From assembly GCF_018398335.1 (NCBI RefSeq), contig NZ_JAHBRX010000005.1, positions 29,898 through 93,897 on the forward strand: a DNA stretch of 64,000 nt, written 5' to 3'. The stretch is from Chelatococcus sp. HY11 (lineage in GTDB: Bacteria > Pseudomonadota > Alphaproteobacteria > Rhizobiales > Beijerinckiaceae). Both the position numbers and the translations under genes were made by a program. The notes below the pieces were generated by a model, which saw only the letters and a list, made by a program, of their open reading frames with translations, made no database searches and was not told the origin of the DNA. This document shows, piece after piece, positions 8,819 through 17,035 of this stretch; the stretch's first letter is position 1; the number at the start of each line of letters is the position of its first letter.

Positions 8819-9496
8819 GGTCGGCCTCTCTCCAAAGTGTTGTCTCGACAACCTCACTTTAGAGACCTGCTGGCCGGTCATGACCGCCGTGACGGCGCGC
8901 TGCGCTACGCAAGGCTTCGCGCGCCGTCAGCCAACGGTCGAGCCTCTTCCCAATGTGCTATGGTCCGGAGTTCATCGCCAAAGCCGTGCGGGATTGGATT
9001 GCCGCTGTCGGCGCAAAGACCGCCTTCATCGAACCGGGAAGTCCTTGGGAGAACGGCTACTGCGAGAGCTTCAACTCGAAGCTTCGCGATGAACTGCTCA
9101 ATGGCGAGACCTTCTACAGCCTCGCCGAGGCCCGGATCATCATCGAGCAATGGCGACGCTACTACAACACCGAGCGGCCGCACTCATCGCTGGGATACAA
9201 ACCGCCGGCGCCGGAGGCCCTCATATGGCCGTCGAAACCCGGCAAAGCGGCACCATCATCGGCTCTGCCGCTGGCCGATAAGCCCATCATGCATTAAGAC
9301 TGAAACCGGACCACCTCATAGGGGCAGGCCACCGTCATCTGGAGACCTGGAGTGTTCGTTTGACAGGGGCGGATAGGCACGGCCCGAACACTCGAACTGA
9401 TTCCTAAGGTTTCCTTAAAATGGTTCTACAGAATTATTCAAGCCTAGACTATGGAGCATACCCGGCCTGACAGTCCTAGACGCCCAGAACCTATGG

Positions 9497-10510
9497 CTAT
9501 GCCAAAGCCTCGACCAACGCTCGTGTCTGTGCCGATGGAAGGCCATAACTCACTAGCCGCACGTCCAGATCGAAGTTGGCGATTTTGGTCACGGCCCGTC
9601 GAATGGCATTGTGGATCCACATCTCATCGTTACCAAATGCGCCTCCGCCGAGCCGCGTCAGGAGAACGATGTTCGACATGCCTCGCCGCGCGTTGAGGAC
9701 CCCTGCCAAAAGGGTTGCCTCGTAGGCAGCATCCAGCACGAGCTGCGCGAAGGAGCCCCAGGAGGACTGCGGAACCGCTCCGTAAGAAACAGGAAGCGCG
9801 GAGCAAAATGCCTGGCTGACGAACGGACCCGGCTGCCGCTCAGCGTCCGTTACCTCAACATCCATATGGAGGCCAATGCGGAGCCTGCCTGCGAGAGCCT
9901 CCACAGCGTCAGAAGTCATTCCGTCAAGGAGTTGGATGATCCTTTCTAGGGAGCCTTGGCTTGGCAGTGCATAGCCGTTGCGCATGTCCCAGAGGTCATC
10001 GCCAGCGCAACAGAGGAGGCGACTTAGCTCCTCCCCAACGCCGGCGAGACCATCAAGTTGGCGAAAGGCCGTTTGGCCGACCTGGTCGCCAACAGGCACG
10101 AAATAATTGCGATAGATTGTGGCCGCTCCGGCAGCGATGGCGCAGGCTGGTCCTTGCGTGGGGTCGTAGGCGTATCCCGAAACCCCATGTTCTGGCGTGA
10201 CGTCGGGGTGGATCATTTCCAGGGCGTTGAACTGAGATGCAACCTGAAACAGGGCCCCAGCATATTCTGACGCCTGATGCATCTCACGCACATCGCCCTG
10301 TACCAGGCTGAGGCGGGGTCTGGATGAGATGCTGCGACCTGCTGCGACCTTCTTCCTCAGATCGTTGAGCGAGGTCATCGAGAAGGTGCCAACCTCGGAG
10401 GCACGCCCATTGATCTTCGATCGAAGTCGAGAGTTGTTGAGTTCAAGCAGTGTGCGGGTTTCGTGATAGCCGAGTTCGGAAAAGCCTGTCAGAGATTTGA
10501 ACCAGTCCAT
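9497..10510 (-). CDS. Divergent macrodomain-like protein, function unknown
   Basis: The 337-residue protein starts at an ATG preceded by AAGGA. Two motifs recall macrodomains (ADP-ribose binding): LSLVQGDV at about residues 67-74, like the GDI/GDV strand, and LGGGAFGN at about 287-294, like the phosphate-binding loop. Between them are well-defined segments (FQVASQFNALEM, TQGPACAIAAGAATIYRNYF, LWDMRNGYA) that look conserved rather than random. I recall similar proteins in bacteria and eukaryotes, possibly related to the MavL-type ADP-ribosyl hydrolases, but cannot verify this. No signal peptide or membrane segment is seen. It stands alone beside the IS3 element. Confidence 0.6.
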   Translation of the reverse strand: MDWFKSLTGFSELGYHETRTLLELNNSRLRSKINGRASEVGTFSMTSLNDLRKKVAAGRSISSRPRLSLVQGDVREMHQASEYAGALFQVASQFNALEMIHPDVTPEHGVSGYAYDPTQGPACAIAAGAATIYRNYFVPVGDQVGQTAFRQLDGLAGVGEELSRLLCCAGDDLWDMRNGYALPSQGSLERIIQLLDGMTSDAVEALAGRLRIGLHMDVEVTDAERQPGPFVSQAFCSALPVSYGAVPQSSWGSFAQLVLDAAYEATLLAGVLNARRGMSNIVLLTRLGGGAFGNDEMWIHNAIRRAVTKIANFDLDVRLVSYGLPSAQTRALVEALA

Positions 10511-10701
10511 ACGTTATCCTTCTTGGACAGCGTATATATCACAGCGCGAGACAAAAACCGTCACATTAGTCGCAGAGCGAGGCATACAGAAAGCGGCCAA
10601 TAGAAATCCCGCCTCGAATCACCGGGTGTTGATCTGCCGCAACTGGGTAAGTGCGACTTTCTTCAAAATCCGACCGGACCACGTCCTGGTTCCTGGTGCC
10701 A

Positions 10702-10970
10702 TTATCGTGCTTTCCGTTCAAGGGCCGACTTCTCGAACCAAGCCAGCATGGCGATCAGGCGACCGCGATCCATCGTCCGCATGCCTTGTTGGCGCTCTTC
10801 ATGGTCGAGCTGCCCGAAGGCTGTCAGCATCTGTGCTGCGCGAGCTGTGAAGCGAGAGCAACTCATGCAACAGTGCTAGACGGTGCTCGCCGTCGCGGAT
10901 ATGGCGCTCAGCCAATGCGAATTGCTCGCGAATGGTGGTCCCGGAGCATGCAATCTCGCCATCGCAAGGA
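10702..10970 (-). pseudogene. Frameshifted remnant of a small hypothetical gene
   Basis: On the minus strand two overlapping frames each give protein-like text. Upstream is TIREQFALAERHIRDGEHRL and ALLHELLSLH. About 30 bases later, in another frame, is MLTAFGQLDHEERQQGMRTM followed by DRGRLIAMLAWFEKSALERK, which ends at a TAA at 10702. Together they look like one small alpha-helical alphaproteobacterial protein broken by a frameshift near 10840-10860. I do not recognise its function. A sequencing error is an alternative explanation. Confidence 0.45.
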
Positions 10971-11286
10971 CTTCAGATGAGGGTATCATAGCGGAGAATA
11001 TCCGAGTGGCCAAGTTCACGGTCGGGTCGGAGCCTCACAGATCGGACTTGCGGGCTCGACAATGCCTCCCGATTCTTGCCTTGCGGCAGCCGAGGGAGCG
11101 GCAAATCGGGAGGCTGCTCACGGGGGAGCGTGAACCCACAGAACCAAGCATGATTTTTGGTGAGCCGCAAACGAAACTAAGGTGGACATGGCGACCGTTC
11201 CTAGCCGCCCGCGACCCACCACTGGGTAATCTAAGTCATCGGCTGGTGGTATGGACGGCCAGCTCCCATGTCCCGTCGCTGGTTGG
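10971..11286. other. Intergenic stretch without a recognised gene
   Basis: These 316 bp lie between the decayed small gene and the XRE regulator gene. Frames crossing it are short and lack a ribosome site or any family motif. I see no clear promoter or terminator. Confidence 0.5.
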
Positions 11287-11619
11287 TCAGCGACGCTTTG
11301 TCAATGCCCGAAGCTGCTCGAGCGCCACCGCGAGATCGTTATCTGGCAATGAATCAAGAAGCAGGCGTGCTTCAACATCCATCTGTAGGCGTTGATCCGA
11401 CTTCTGTGCGTCAGGGACATCGAAGAATGTCCGGACGGGGACCTCCAGCGCCTCGCTTATCTGGACAAGGGTCTTCAATGTTGGCCAGTTAATAGCACGT
11501 TCCCATTGAGAGACAGCATCCACCGAGCGCCCGGCCTTATGGGCGAGTTCCTCCTGCGTCAGGCCTTTCTGGCGACGAATCTCTCTCAGAATCAGACCGA
11601 ACTTGGCGACAGCGACCAT
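11287..11619 (-). CDS. XRE-family helix-turn-helix regulator
   Basis: The protein has 110 residues. An HTH_3 domain covers about residues 7-62 (FGLILREIRRQKGLTQEELA, then RSVDAVSQWERAINWPTLKT), typical of Cro/cI-like DNA-binding proteins. The remaining C-terminal half is short, with no recognised effector domain. It is transcribed away from the zinc-ribbon gene at 11762, so the 142-bp gap could contain a shared divergent promoter region. Small XRE proteins of this kind often control neighbouring accessory genes, but no target can be named here. Confidence 0.85.
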   Translation of the reverse strand: MVAVAKFGLILREIRRQKGLTQEELAHKAGRSVDAVSQWERAINWPTLKTLVQISEALEVPVRTFFDVPDAQKSDQRLQMDVEARLLLDSLPDNDLAVALEQLRALTKRR

Positions 11620-11761
11620 TGCGCAGTTTTGCGCTGGCCAGGCGCGGCGTTGAACAGATTGAACTACGTACAGATGTTATTTATCCGTAGAGTACTACGG
11701 ATTTTTGTTGAAATTGCGATTGGGTTCCGCTATCCCTCAGGCACCAATTGAGAGGCTATGA

Positions 11762-12094
11762 ATGGAAGCCACCACCCCACAAATGAGGAGCTGCCCATAC
11801 TGTTCGGAAACGATCAATGCGCAGTCCAAGAAATGCAGGCATTGCGGGGAGATCCTTGATCCGCAGATGCGCGAGCTCGAGATGCTGAAGAAGCAGCAAG
11901 GCGGATCGCAGGTCTTCATGAATGCCGGAGGTGGCGGCGCCGCGGCGGCTGCCTCAGCCGTCGTCGGTTACGCCGGACCCATCAAGCGGTTCCCCCACTG
12001 GTTACATATCATCCTGTCGATCCTGACCGGTGGGTTGTGGCTGCCGGTCTATCTTCTGCTGTATGTGTTCCGTAACAAACGTTATTACTTTTGA
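11762..12094 (+). CDS. Zinc-ribbon membrane protein, function unknown
   Basis: The 110-residue protein has a good ribosome site (GAGAGG). An N-terminal zinc ribbon uses two CxxC pairs (CPYC at about residues 11-14 and CRHC at 25-28). An Ala/Gly-rich linker (GGGGAAAAASAVVG) follows, and then a C-terminal hydrophobic segment (LHIILSILTGGLWLPVYLLL) that should span the inner membrane. This architecture is common in small bacterial proteins of unknown role. The stop is 10 bp before the next start, so it probably forms an operon with the secreted protein gene downstream. Confidence 0.8.
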   Translation: MEATTPQMRSCPYCSETINAQSKKCRHCGEILDPQMRELEMLKKQQGGSQVFMNAGGGGAAAAASAVVGYAGPIKRFPHWLHIILSILTGGLWLPVYLLLYVFRNKRYYF

Positions 12095-12104
12095 GGCGGC
12101 CGCC

Positions 12105-12716
12105 ATGGGGATCCGATGGATTGCCAGGGCTTCGCTGCCCTTGATCGTTCTCACAGCGTTTGTCCATCCCGTCATTGCCGATGACCGGGTGCCGCTGCGC
12201 GATGGGGTGTATACTGAGACGGCACGACGATGCGCGGAATTCAGACGGGGCAAGCTCGACTTTGCGCCCTATGAAGTCGACAAGGGTGGAAAGCAGTTTC
12301 AGGGACCGGAGACCGCCTGTGTGGTGGCCACGATAAAAATGGTCCGGCCGCCGCATCGCTATCTTGTCGAGACTACCTGCCGGGAGGTTGATGAGACCTT
12401 CACGCAGTCATTCATCCTCGATGTCCCGACGCGGGAGCGGTTCAGCCTCGAGGGCGAGGACTATCAGTGGTGTACAACCCTTGCGACCACCGCGCAGAAA
12501 GCGCCCGCGACGCCCCCCTCGCGCGGAATGGCAAACAAGGCGCTGATCGACTATTGGGCGGATCAGAACGACGCTTGCCGGGGAGGCTCTGGCGACGACC
12601 CTGCGACCGAAAAGGCTTGCGGTCGCCGCGCGAAGGCGGTTGATGAGCTCAAGAAGCGCGGGCTTTGCTACAGATCCGTCAAAGGCGGTCAGGATTGGGT
12701 CCGGTGTCGGCGGTAA
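12105..12716 (+). CDS. Secreted hypothetical protein
   Basis: This 203-residue protein begins with a clear Sec signal peptide (MGIRWIARASLPLIVLTAFV, cleavage expected near VIA-DD). The mature part contains six or more cysteines (for example RCAEF, TACVV, TTCRE, WCTTL, ACRGG, GLCYR), which suggests a disulphide-bonded periplasmic protein. I do not recognise the family. The start at 12105 was chosen because the signal peptide begins there; the longer frame from 12030 overlaps the zinc-ribbon gene. Confidence 0.75.
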   Translation: MGIRWIARASLPLIVLTAFVHPVIADDRVPLRDGVYTETARRCAEFRRGKLDFAPYEVDKGGKQFQGPETACVVATIKMVRPPHRYLVETTCREVDETFTQSFILDVPTRERFSLEGEDYQWCTTLATTAQKAPATPPSRGMANKALIDYWADQNDACRGGSGDDPATEKACGRRAKAVDELKKRGLCYRSVKGGQDWVRCRR

Positions 12717-12748
12717 AGGTATCAAGGCAGCGTCACGCAGGTCGGGGA

Positions 12749-13081
12749 ATGGCGGGCGGGGCTGTCACCCAGTCAGCGAGAGGATGCGCAGACGAAACTC
12801 TGGAGAGGCAAGTTCGGGCCTTCCATGCCCGGCTGTTTCCTGAAGAGTATGACGAGATTTACGACGACACTGTGGATGCTGCACTGCGGAGACGAGGCAT
12901 CAATCCGATGAGCGCCGACTCTATCGCACGCGTCGATGCTCGCCGGACGGAACTCGGGTTTTCCCCCTACACTGTCACAGGAACCACGGACCGCCTGGCA
13001 ACGCTCGATTGGACGCGTGCCATGGTACGGCAGGGCAGGCAGGCTGAGGTCGAACGTCTGTGTGCCCATTACGGTCTTTGA
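12749..13081 (+). CDS. Hypothetical protein
   Basis: The frame encodes 110 residues from the ATG at 12749, which has a G-rich ribosome site directly upstream. The text is protein-like (ETLERQVRAFHARLFPEEYD, then EIYDDTVDAALRRRG and LDWTRAMVRQGRQAEVERLC) and mostly helical and charged. It has no signal peptide or known domain that I can see. It overlaps the start of the GIY-YIG-like gene, which supports co-transcription with it. Confidence 0.6.
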   Translation: MAGGAVTQSARGCADETLERQVRAFHARLFPEEYDEIYDDTVDAALRRRGINPMSADSIARVDARRTELGFSPYTVTGTTDRLATLDWTRAMVRQGRQAEVERLCAHYGL

Positions 13082-13661
13082 CCTGGCGACCCGGCTGGCA
13101 ATTCGTGATCAGCAAGAAGTCATCATCGAAGGACAACCAGGAACGAATTTGAACACAGGAACCGTTGATTCAACCATCCTGCCGATCCTTGGGGCATGGA
13201 GCAACCTTGACCACCAGGCCTGGTCCATTGGCTTTGCCACGGTCGGTGTTGCAGATTGGCAGATCAAGGATCGGCTCTCTCGTATCTTTGGGGCCGGACC
13301 GGGCGTATTCTGGCTTTCGGTCAGGCGCGCGTCGCTGGCCCACATCCTCGATCACTTTGTCAGCCATCGCCATCCTGGCTATCGCTATCCGCAGCTCGCG
13401 CCATTGCCTGTCAATGGAAGCACCTTGTATGTCGGCCAGACTTCCAACCTTGAGGCCCGGTTGCTCGAGCATCTGACCCATTCGGATGCGCAGAGGGAAG
13501 CTCTGCATCTCGATACCTGGGCACAGGGTGTTCATGGGATCCTGTGCGTGGATGCTGTCAGGTGCGATCAGGCGGAAGAAGCTGACCGAATCGTAGTTAA
13601 TGCTCACCTGAAGCAGGCCTTGCGACCTTTGTGGTGCGGAGACGCGTCGTCCGATGCGTGA
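13062..13661 (+). CDS. GIY-YIG-like domain protein
   Basis: From a GTG at 13062 the frame encodes 199 residues. The C-terminal half holds a GIY-YIG-like core, STLYVGQTSNLEARLLEHL (about residues 124-142): the YVG element, then the Arg and His spaced as in GIY-YIG nucleases. The upstream GIY strand is not obvious, so nuclease activity is uncertain. The N-terminal half (TILPILGAWSNLDHQAWSIG) is unfamiliar. It overlaps the preceding gene by about 20 bp. The start is uncertain because the frame is open further upstream. Confidence 0.6.
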   Translation: MPITVFDLATRLAIRDQQEVIIEGQPGTNLNTGTVDSTILPILGAWSNLDHQAWSIGFATVGVADWQIKDRLSRIFGAGPGVFWLSVRRASLAHILDHFVSHRHPGYRYPQLAPLPVNGSTLYVGQTSNLEARLLEHLTHSDAQREALHLDTWAQGVHGILCVDAVRCDQAEEADRIVVNAHLKQALRPLWCGDASSDA

Positions 13662-13830
13662 TCGCCTCGCTCAGGTCGCTGCCTATTGCGCTACGATTTG
13701 GGGAACTACCGCGGCCAAGGCGGCCTTGAGCTTACCCGTTTCCGTGCTTCGCATTTCACGAGTTAGCCAACTTTCGCAATCATCGCGCTTGTTGTTCTTC
13801 AAATGTTTTGCAGCCAAGGCCTTTTTAAGG

Positions 13831-14178
13831 TCAAAAAGCTTGAGGAGCTCCGCCGAACATCATAGAGCTTTCACCGATGGTTTCGGACGAGAGGCCGGCG
13901 TTCATTCGGTCGCGCGCCGGGTTCTCCGTCAAATTGTCGTTCGCCTCCGCCACGTGGGCGCGCCAGAGCGCCCTACGGAACGGCACGGGAAGGTCCATTA
14001 AGAGATCCAATTCCATCGACTGCCAGACGATCGGCCGAATGAACCCCGTCGCGATCTTGGCATCGTAGCGCATGTGGTCGATGTCCTCCGGTCGGCTCAT
14101 CCGGTGAACGTGGCGGACTACTTCATCAATCCATGAAATGTGGCGGCGTCGGCCTTTTGCCGCAGCCGGTTTCCCCAA
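13831..14178 (-). CDS. Possible small hypothetical protein
   Basis: A minus-strand frame of up to 115 residues starts with TTG. Its middle part reads like a protein (ISWIDEVVRHVHRMSRPEDI, then LLMDLPVPFRRALWRAHVAE). No family is recognised and the start is unclear. The opposite strand also has an open frame with poorer composition. This could be a real orphan gene or a remnant. Confidence 0.35.
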   Translation of the reverse strand: MGKPAAAKGRRRHISWIDEVVRHVHRMSRPEDIDHMRYDAKIATGFIRPIVWQSMELDLLMDLPVPFRRALWRAHVAEANDNLTENPARDRMNAGLSSETIGESSMMFGGAPQAF

Positions 14179-14275
14179 CCGCAGACATGAGGCCGCACCC
14201 CACTATTGGAGTAGCGGACCAGTAACTATCGAATTGCCGAAACTCGATCTGGATCAAGCCATTGCAAGCGCTTCT

Positions 14276-14554
14276 TCAAAAGCATTTGCAGGACAGTTCG
14301 AGCTCATCGATCTGGCGGCGCAATGCTGCGATAATGGCGCGAAGATCGTGATCACTTTTTGAGATCGAATCTGCCTTTGAGAGGTGCAAGGATAGAAGCG
14401 CGATATGCGCAGCCAAATTGTGACGTTTGGCCCACACGTCTTCCAGCTCGGTCGCGACGGCCGCATCACCGACATCAGCGACGAGTGTGATTCCCTGCTC
14501 GAGCGCAATCTCTATACTCGCCCCGGCGGCGCGCACATCCGGATAACCAAGCAT
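14276..14554 (-). CDS. Hypothetical protein, paralogue of the one at 52714-52917
   Basis: The 92-residue protein starts at an ATG with GGGGAG just upstream. Its first 60 residues (MLGYPDVRAAGASIEIALEQ, then GITLVADVGDAAVATELEDV) clearly match the small protein at 52714 (MGDYPDVRADGANIEIELER). The C-terminus differs and looks helical (LRAIIAALRRQIDELEL). The function is unknown. The existence of two diverged copies argues that this is a true protein family. Confidence 0.6.
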   Translation of the reverse strand: MLGYPDVRAAGASIEIALEQGITLVADVGDAAVATELEDVWAKRHNLAAHIALLSLHLSKADSISKSDHDLRAIIAALRRQIDELELSCKCF

Positions 14555-14939
14555 GAAACTCCCCATGAGACATCGCAACCCTGCGGTGGTCACCACCATT
14601 TGCGAAGAAAGCCACTAGCAATGGCTCACGTCCGCCCAATGACTACGCTGCATATGCATCGTGGCCATCCCACTCCGCGCTTACGATCGGGCAGAGCTTA
14701 GGCTCGAGACGTGGCTAAGCAGCACAGGTAGCCCATCCTGTTCGGCAGCCGGCCGGCACCTTTTCCTGAGGGACCCTCGGCAAATGATGCTGCCCGCCCG
14801 ATATCATAGACAGCACCAAGGTTCCTACTCCAAATGGGTTATGGCCCGCCGCGTGGAGCACGCTATCGTTCACTTGGCAGGAGTGATGGGGACACCGAGC
14901 TGCATTTTCGCACACAGGCGCATGACAGGGGAGGAGGGC

Positions 14940-15602
14940 GTGGATGAAACGGGGTCTGTCTCTAGGCCTGTTGGTGGGGCCGCGGTCGAGACAGCGGCGA
15001 ATGCTGCCATGCGGCTGGTAGCTGCCTTGCTGGAGCTGCTGGCTGATCCCGCATTTGTGGTCGACGGAGGCGGCATCGTCAAAGTCCACAACAGCGCCGG
15101 CACGGGATTGATCGAGGATAGCCGTGTCGGGCTGTCTTCCACAGGCCAGCTGGTTTTGCGAGGCACGCGCGCAGCACGCCATCTTTCCAGCCAGATCTCA
15201 GTCTGCTGCGCGTCAGGTCGGTCACAGCTTGACGGCTTTAAAGTTGAAGGCCCTGACTCACGTGAGCTGTCGGTTGCTATTTTCCCCCTGATGTCGGAGG
15301 CATCGGGCGATATCGCGGCAAAACAGGGAAGGAATATCTGCGACGCTCTCGTGGTGTTTTCAGTGGAGCGGACAATCAATAGCCTGCGAGCGCCGCCTCA
15401 GAGCGTCAGAGGTAAGTTTACGCCCACCGAGCGCCGTGTCGCGGACAAGCTGAAGGACGGCTGTGACCTGAAGTCGGCCGCCGCCGAGCTCGGCATCAGC
15501 TATCAAACCGCCCGGACCCATCTGCGATCACTGTTTGCCAAGATGGATGTACACCGACAAAGCGATTTGGTTCGGCGGCTCCTGACGGAGGACAAGTCAT
15601 AG
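14940..15602 (+). CDS. LuxR-type regulator with N-terminal PAS-like domain
   Basis: From the GTG at 14940, preceded by GGGGAGGAG, the protein has 220 residues; an open frame runs back to 14661 but that part does not look like protein. The N-terminal region (ALLELLADPAFVVDGGGIVK) resembles a PAS sensor. The C-terminus is a LuxR/GerE helix-turn-helix (FTPTERRVADKLKDGCDLKS, then AAELGISYQTARTHLRSLFA). Its target is unknown. It ends 38 bp before an IS6 element, so genes it once controlled downstream may have been displaced. I see nothing in the 385 bp before the chosen start. Confidence 0.75.
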   Translation: MDETGSVSRPVGGAAVETAANAAMRLVAALLELLADPAFVVDGGGIVKVHNSAGTGLIEDSRVGLSSTGQLVLRGTRAARHLSSQISVCCASGRSQLDGFKVEGPDSRELSVAIFPLMSEASGDIAAKQGRNICDALVVFSVERTINSLRAPPQSVRGKFTPTERRVADKLKDGCDLKSAAAELGISYQTARTHLRSLFAKMDVHRQSDLVRRLLTEDKS

Positions 15603-15640
15603 TCGCGCTGCATACTGCGGGCACCGCCACGAGGTGTTTA

Positions 15641-16457
15641 GGCGATGTCACCTTAACTTACGTTCTGGCGCGCCGAATGGGTTGAGCATCGCGGATTGAT
15701 TTCAGGCCATGGTTCCCGTCACAGCTTTCCACGCCGCGATCGCCTGAAGGCGGTGCAGGTAAACCTCGACTGCGGATCGTTGGGAACGGGGTGGGACGAA
15801 GAGATTTCGGACAGCGGAGAAGATCGAGACGAAGCGTTGCAGGCTTCCGGGTGATCGAAACCCCTGCATCATTCGCTCCCGCTTTCGTAATGGTACGTGC
15901 GAATTCTCGGCGCGGTTGTTAAGGCCCTTGTGTGATCGATGATCGACATTTGGCATGATCTGGCGATGCGCCGCACCATAGGAGCGCAGCTTGTCGGTAA
16001 TCATCCGCTTCGGCGCGATGCCCTGCTTCTTCAAAAGTCGAGCCAGCAATCGCTTGGCCGCCTTGGTATTGCGGCGGGCCTGGACGATCTCGTCAAGCAC
16101 ATAGCCATCCTGATCAACAGCGCGCCACAACCAGTGTTTCCTGCCGGCAATGGTGATGACCACCTCGTCGAGATGCCACACGTCATTCCGGCTGGGCTTC
16201 TTGCGATGAAGGCGACGTGCATAGTCTGGGCCGAACTTCTTTACCCAGCGGCGGATCGTTTCATAGGAGACGACAATGCCACGCTCCAGCAGCATTTCTT
16301 CGACAAGACGCAGGCTCAGCGGAAATCGGAAGTAGAGCCACACTGCGTGTGCGATGACCTGGGGAGGGAAACGATGGCGCTTGTAGCTGATGGATGAGGT
16401 GTTCATCCAGGTGCGTATATCACAATGCTACTCACAAGCCGTTACCGTGACATCGCC
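15641..16457 (-). mobile_element. IS6-family element (left copy)
   Basis: The element is 817 bp with terminal inverted repeats beginning GGCGATGTCAC at both ends. It is identical in all translated frames to the copy at 43714-44530 and lies in the same orientation. Flanking octamers (GGTGTTTA left, GGTGCGGG right) do not match each other or those of the second copy, so there is no target duplication left. Two direct IS6 copies can move the DNA between them by cointegrate formation. Confidence 0.92.
15702..16406 (-). CDS. IS6-family transposase (left copy)
   Basis: The 234-residue DDE transposase has the IS6 pattern: YKRHRFPPQVIAHAVWLYFR at the N-terminus, helix-turn-helix (VSYETIRRWVKKFG), then the first Asp in WHLDEVVITIAGRKHWLWRA, the second in MITDKLRSYGAAHR, and the Glu in NNRAENSHVPLRKRERMMQG. 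It seems intact, so the element may still be active. The large frame on the opposite strand (15939-16397) is a shadow of this gene. Confidence 0.95.
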   Translation of the reverse strand: MNTSSISYKRHRFPPQVIAHAVWLYFRFPLSLRLVEEMLLERGIVVSYETIRRWVKKFGPDYARRLHRKKPSRNDVWHLDEVVITIAGRKHWLWRAVDQDGYVLDEIVQARRNTKAAKRLLARLLKKQGIAPKRMITDKLRSYGAAHRQIMPNVDHRSHKGLNNRAENSHVPLRKRERMMQGFRSPGSLQRFVSIFSAVRNLFVPPRSQRSAVEVYLHRLQAIAAWKAVTGTMA

Positions 16458-16603
16458 GGTGCGGGGCCAAGTCAATGGCCTAACGCGCAAAAGAAGTCGT
16501 AAATTGGGCATCATGGACGTCCTTGAATATACGTTGCATCTCGATCGGAATGACGGGACACGTGCATGCACTATAACGAATACATGGATTTTGCCGCGGG
16601 GAC

Positions 16604-17035
16604 ATGACAATGCCGCTTGAAGTTGGTACGACTCTGCCACTGCGTAGGATCGACTTTGTAAATCCCGATACGATGCGGGTTTGGGCGCCAATACTCGCAG
16701 ACCCGAACCCAATCCACCTCGACCGTGATGCTGTACGGGCGAAGGGTCTCGGAGACCGACGGGTCAACCAGGGCGTCATAAGCGCCGCCTATGTTATGGA
16801 TATGCTGCAGGCGTCGTTCGCAGAAGGTTTTATCGTGTCATTCTCCAGCCGCTTCATTGACAATGTGTATGAAGGCGAGACGGTAGAGGCTAGCGCTAAA
16901 GTTACCGCGATCGAACAGATAGGTATTATGGTTAATATCACCTGCGACTTTGTACTAACCTCGATTGAACGAGGGTCGGTGCTGATCGGGAATGCAGTCG
17001 TCTCGCTTCCCTCATCCGCTTTCTCGACGAACTAA
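16604..17035 (+). CDS. MaoC-family (R)-specific enoyl-CoA hydratase-like protein
   Basis: The protein has 143 residues in a single hot-dog fold. The hydratase motif is visible: DPNPIHLD at residues 33-40, with Asp33 and His38 the likely catalytic pair, followed by DRRVNQGVISAAYVMDML. It should hydrate a 2-enoyl-CoA intermediate or act as a half of a larger hydratase. It is the first gene inside the IS6-bounded island and the only one of its left arm on the + strand; the next five genes are on the opposite strand. Confidence 0.82.
   Translation: MTMPLEVGTTLPLRRIDFVNPDTMRVWAPILADPNPIHLDRDAVRAKGLGDRRVNQGVISAAYVMDMLQASFAEGFIVSFSSRFIDNVYEGETVEASAKVTAIEQIGIMVNITCDFVLTSIERGSVLIGNAVVSLPSSAFSTN

Larger units (their letters stand above)
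7309..8959 (-). mobile_element. IS110-family element, IS1111-like group (copy 1)
   Basis: The ends were placed by comparing this copy with the identical one at 53982-55632, whose flanks differ. There are no terminal inverted repeats. Short subterminal inverted repeats are visible instead: GGGAAGCAGCT at 7319-7329 and its partner (read as GGGAAGAGGCT on the other strand) at 8941-8951, 9 of 11 matching. Subterminal repeats and a long noncoding stretch downstream of the transposase gene are features of the IS1111 group. The dinucleotide next to the element is AC on the left (7307-7308) and AT on the right (8960-8961). Confidence 0.85.
6790..9297 (+). pseudogene. IS3-family transposase OrfB (DDE integrase), split by IS110 insertion
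   Basis: The first part (6790-7308) contains an HTH_21 region and the first catalytic Asp region (WSYDFVEGRTHNGRKFRMLN) and runs to V-R-S-D-N. The second part resumes at 8961 with G-P-E-F and continues through the catalytic Glu region (ESFNSKLRDELLN) to 9297. The break falls in the Asn codon directly after the second catalytic Asp. About 1.65 kb of IS110 sequence sits in between, so no DDE enzyme can be made. The frame probably extends upstream to about 6742 for fusion with OrfA. Confidence 0.88.
6410..9331 (+). mobile_element. IS3-family insertion sequence (copy A), interrupted by an IS110-family element
   Basis: The outer ends form imperfect inverted repeats: TGGTCTGCCCC at 6410 and, read from the other end at 9331, TGGCCTGCCCC. 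Removing the inserted IS110 element leaves about 1.27 kb, the normal IS3 size. OrfA is intact and orfB is split. I saw no matching short duplication at the outer ends (GAC on the left, CCG on the right), so the element may have been rearranged after insertion. Confidence 0.85.

Noticed and set aside
8588..9376. Long + strand open frames across the IS110 element (7466-8125, 8588-9376) and their twins at 54139-54798 and 55261-55896
   Set aside because: They are antisense to the IS110 transposase gene, follow its GC-rich third-position pattern and have no family motifs.
9350..9393. Inverted repeat GAGTGTTCG / CGAACACTC beyond the IS3 copy A end, considered as a terminator
   Set aside because: The loop is 26 bases long and no T-run follows.
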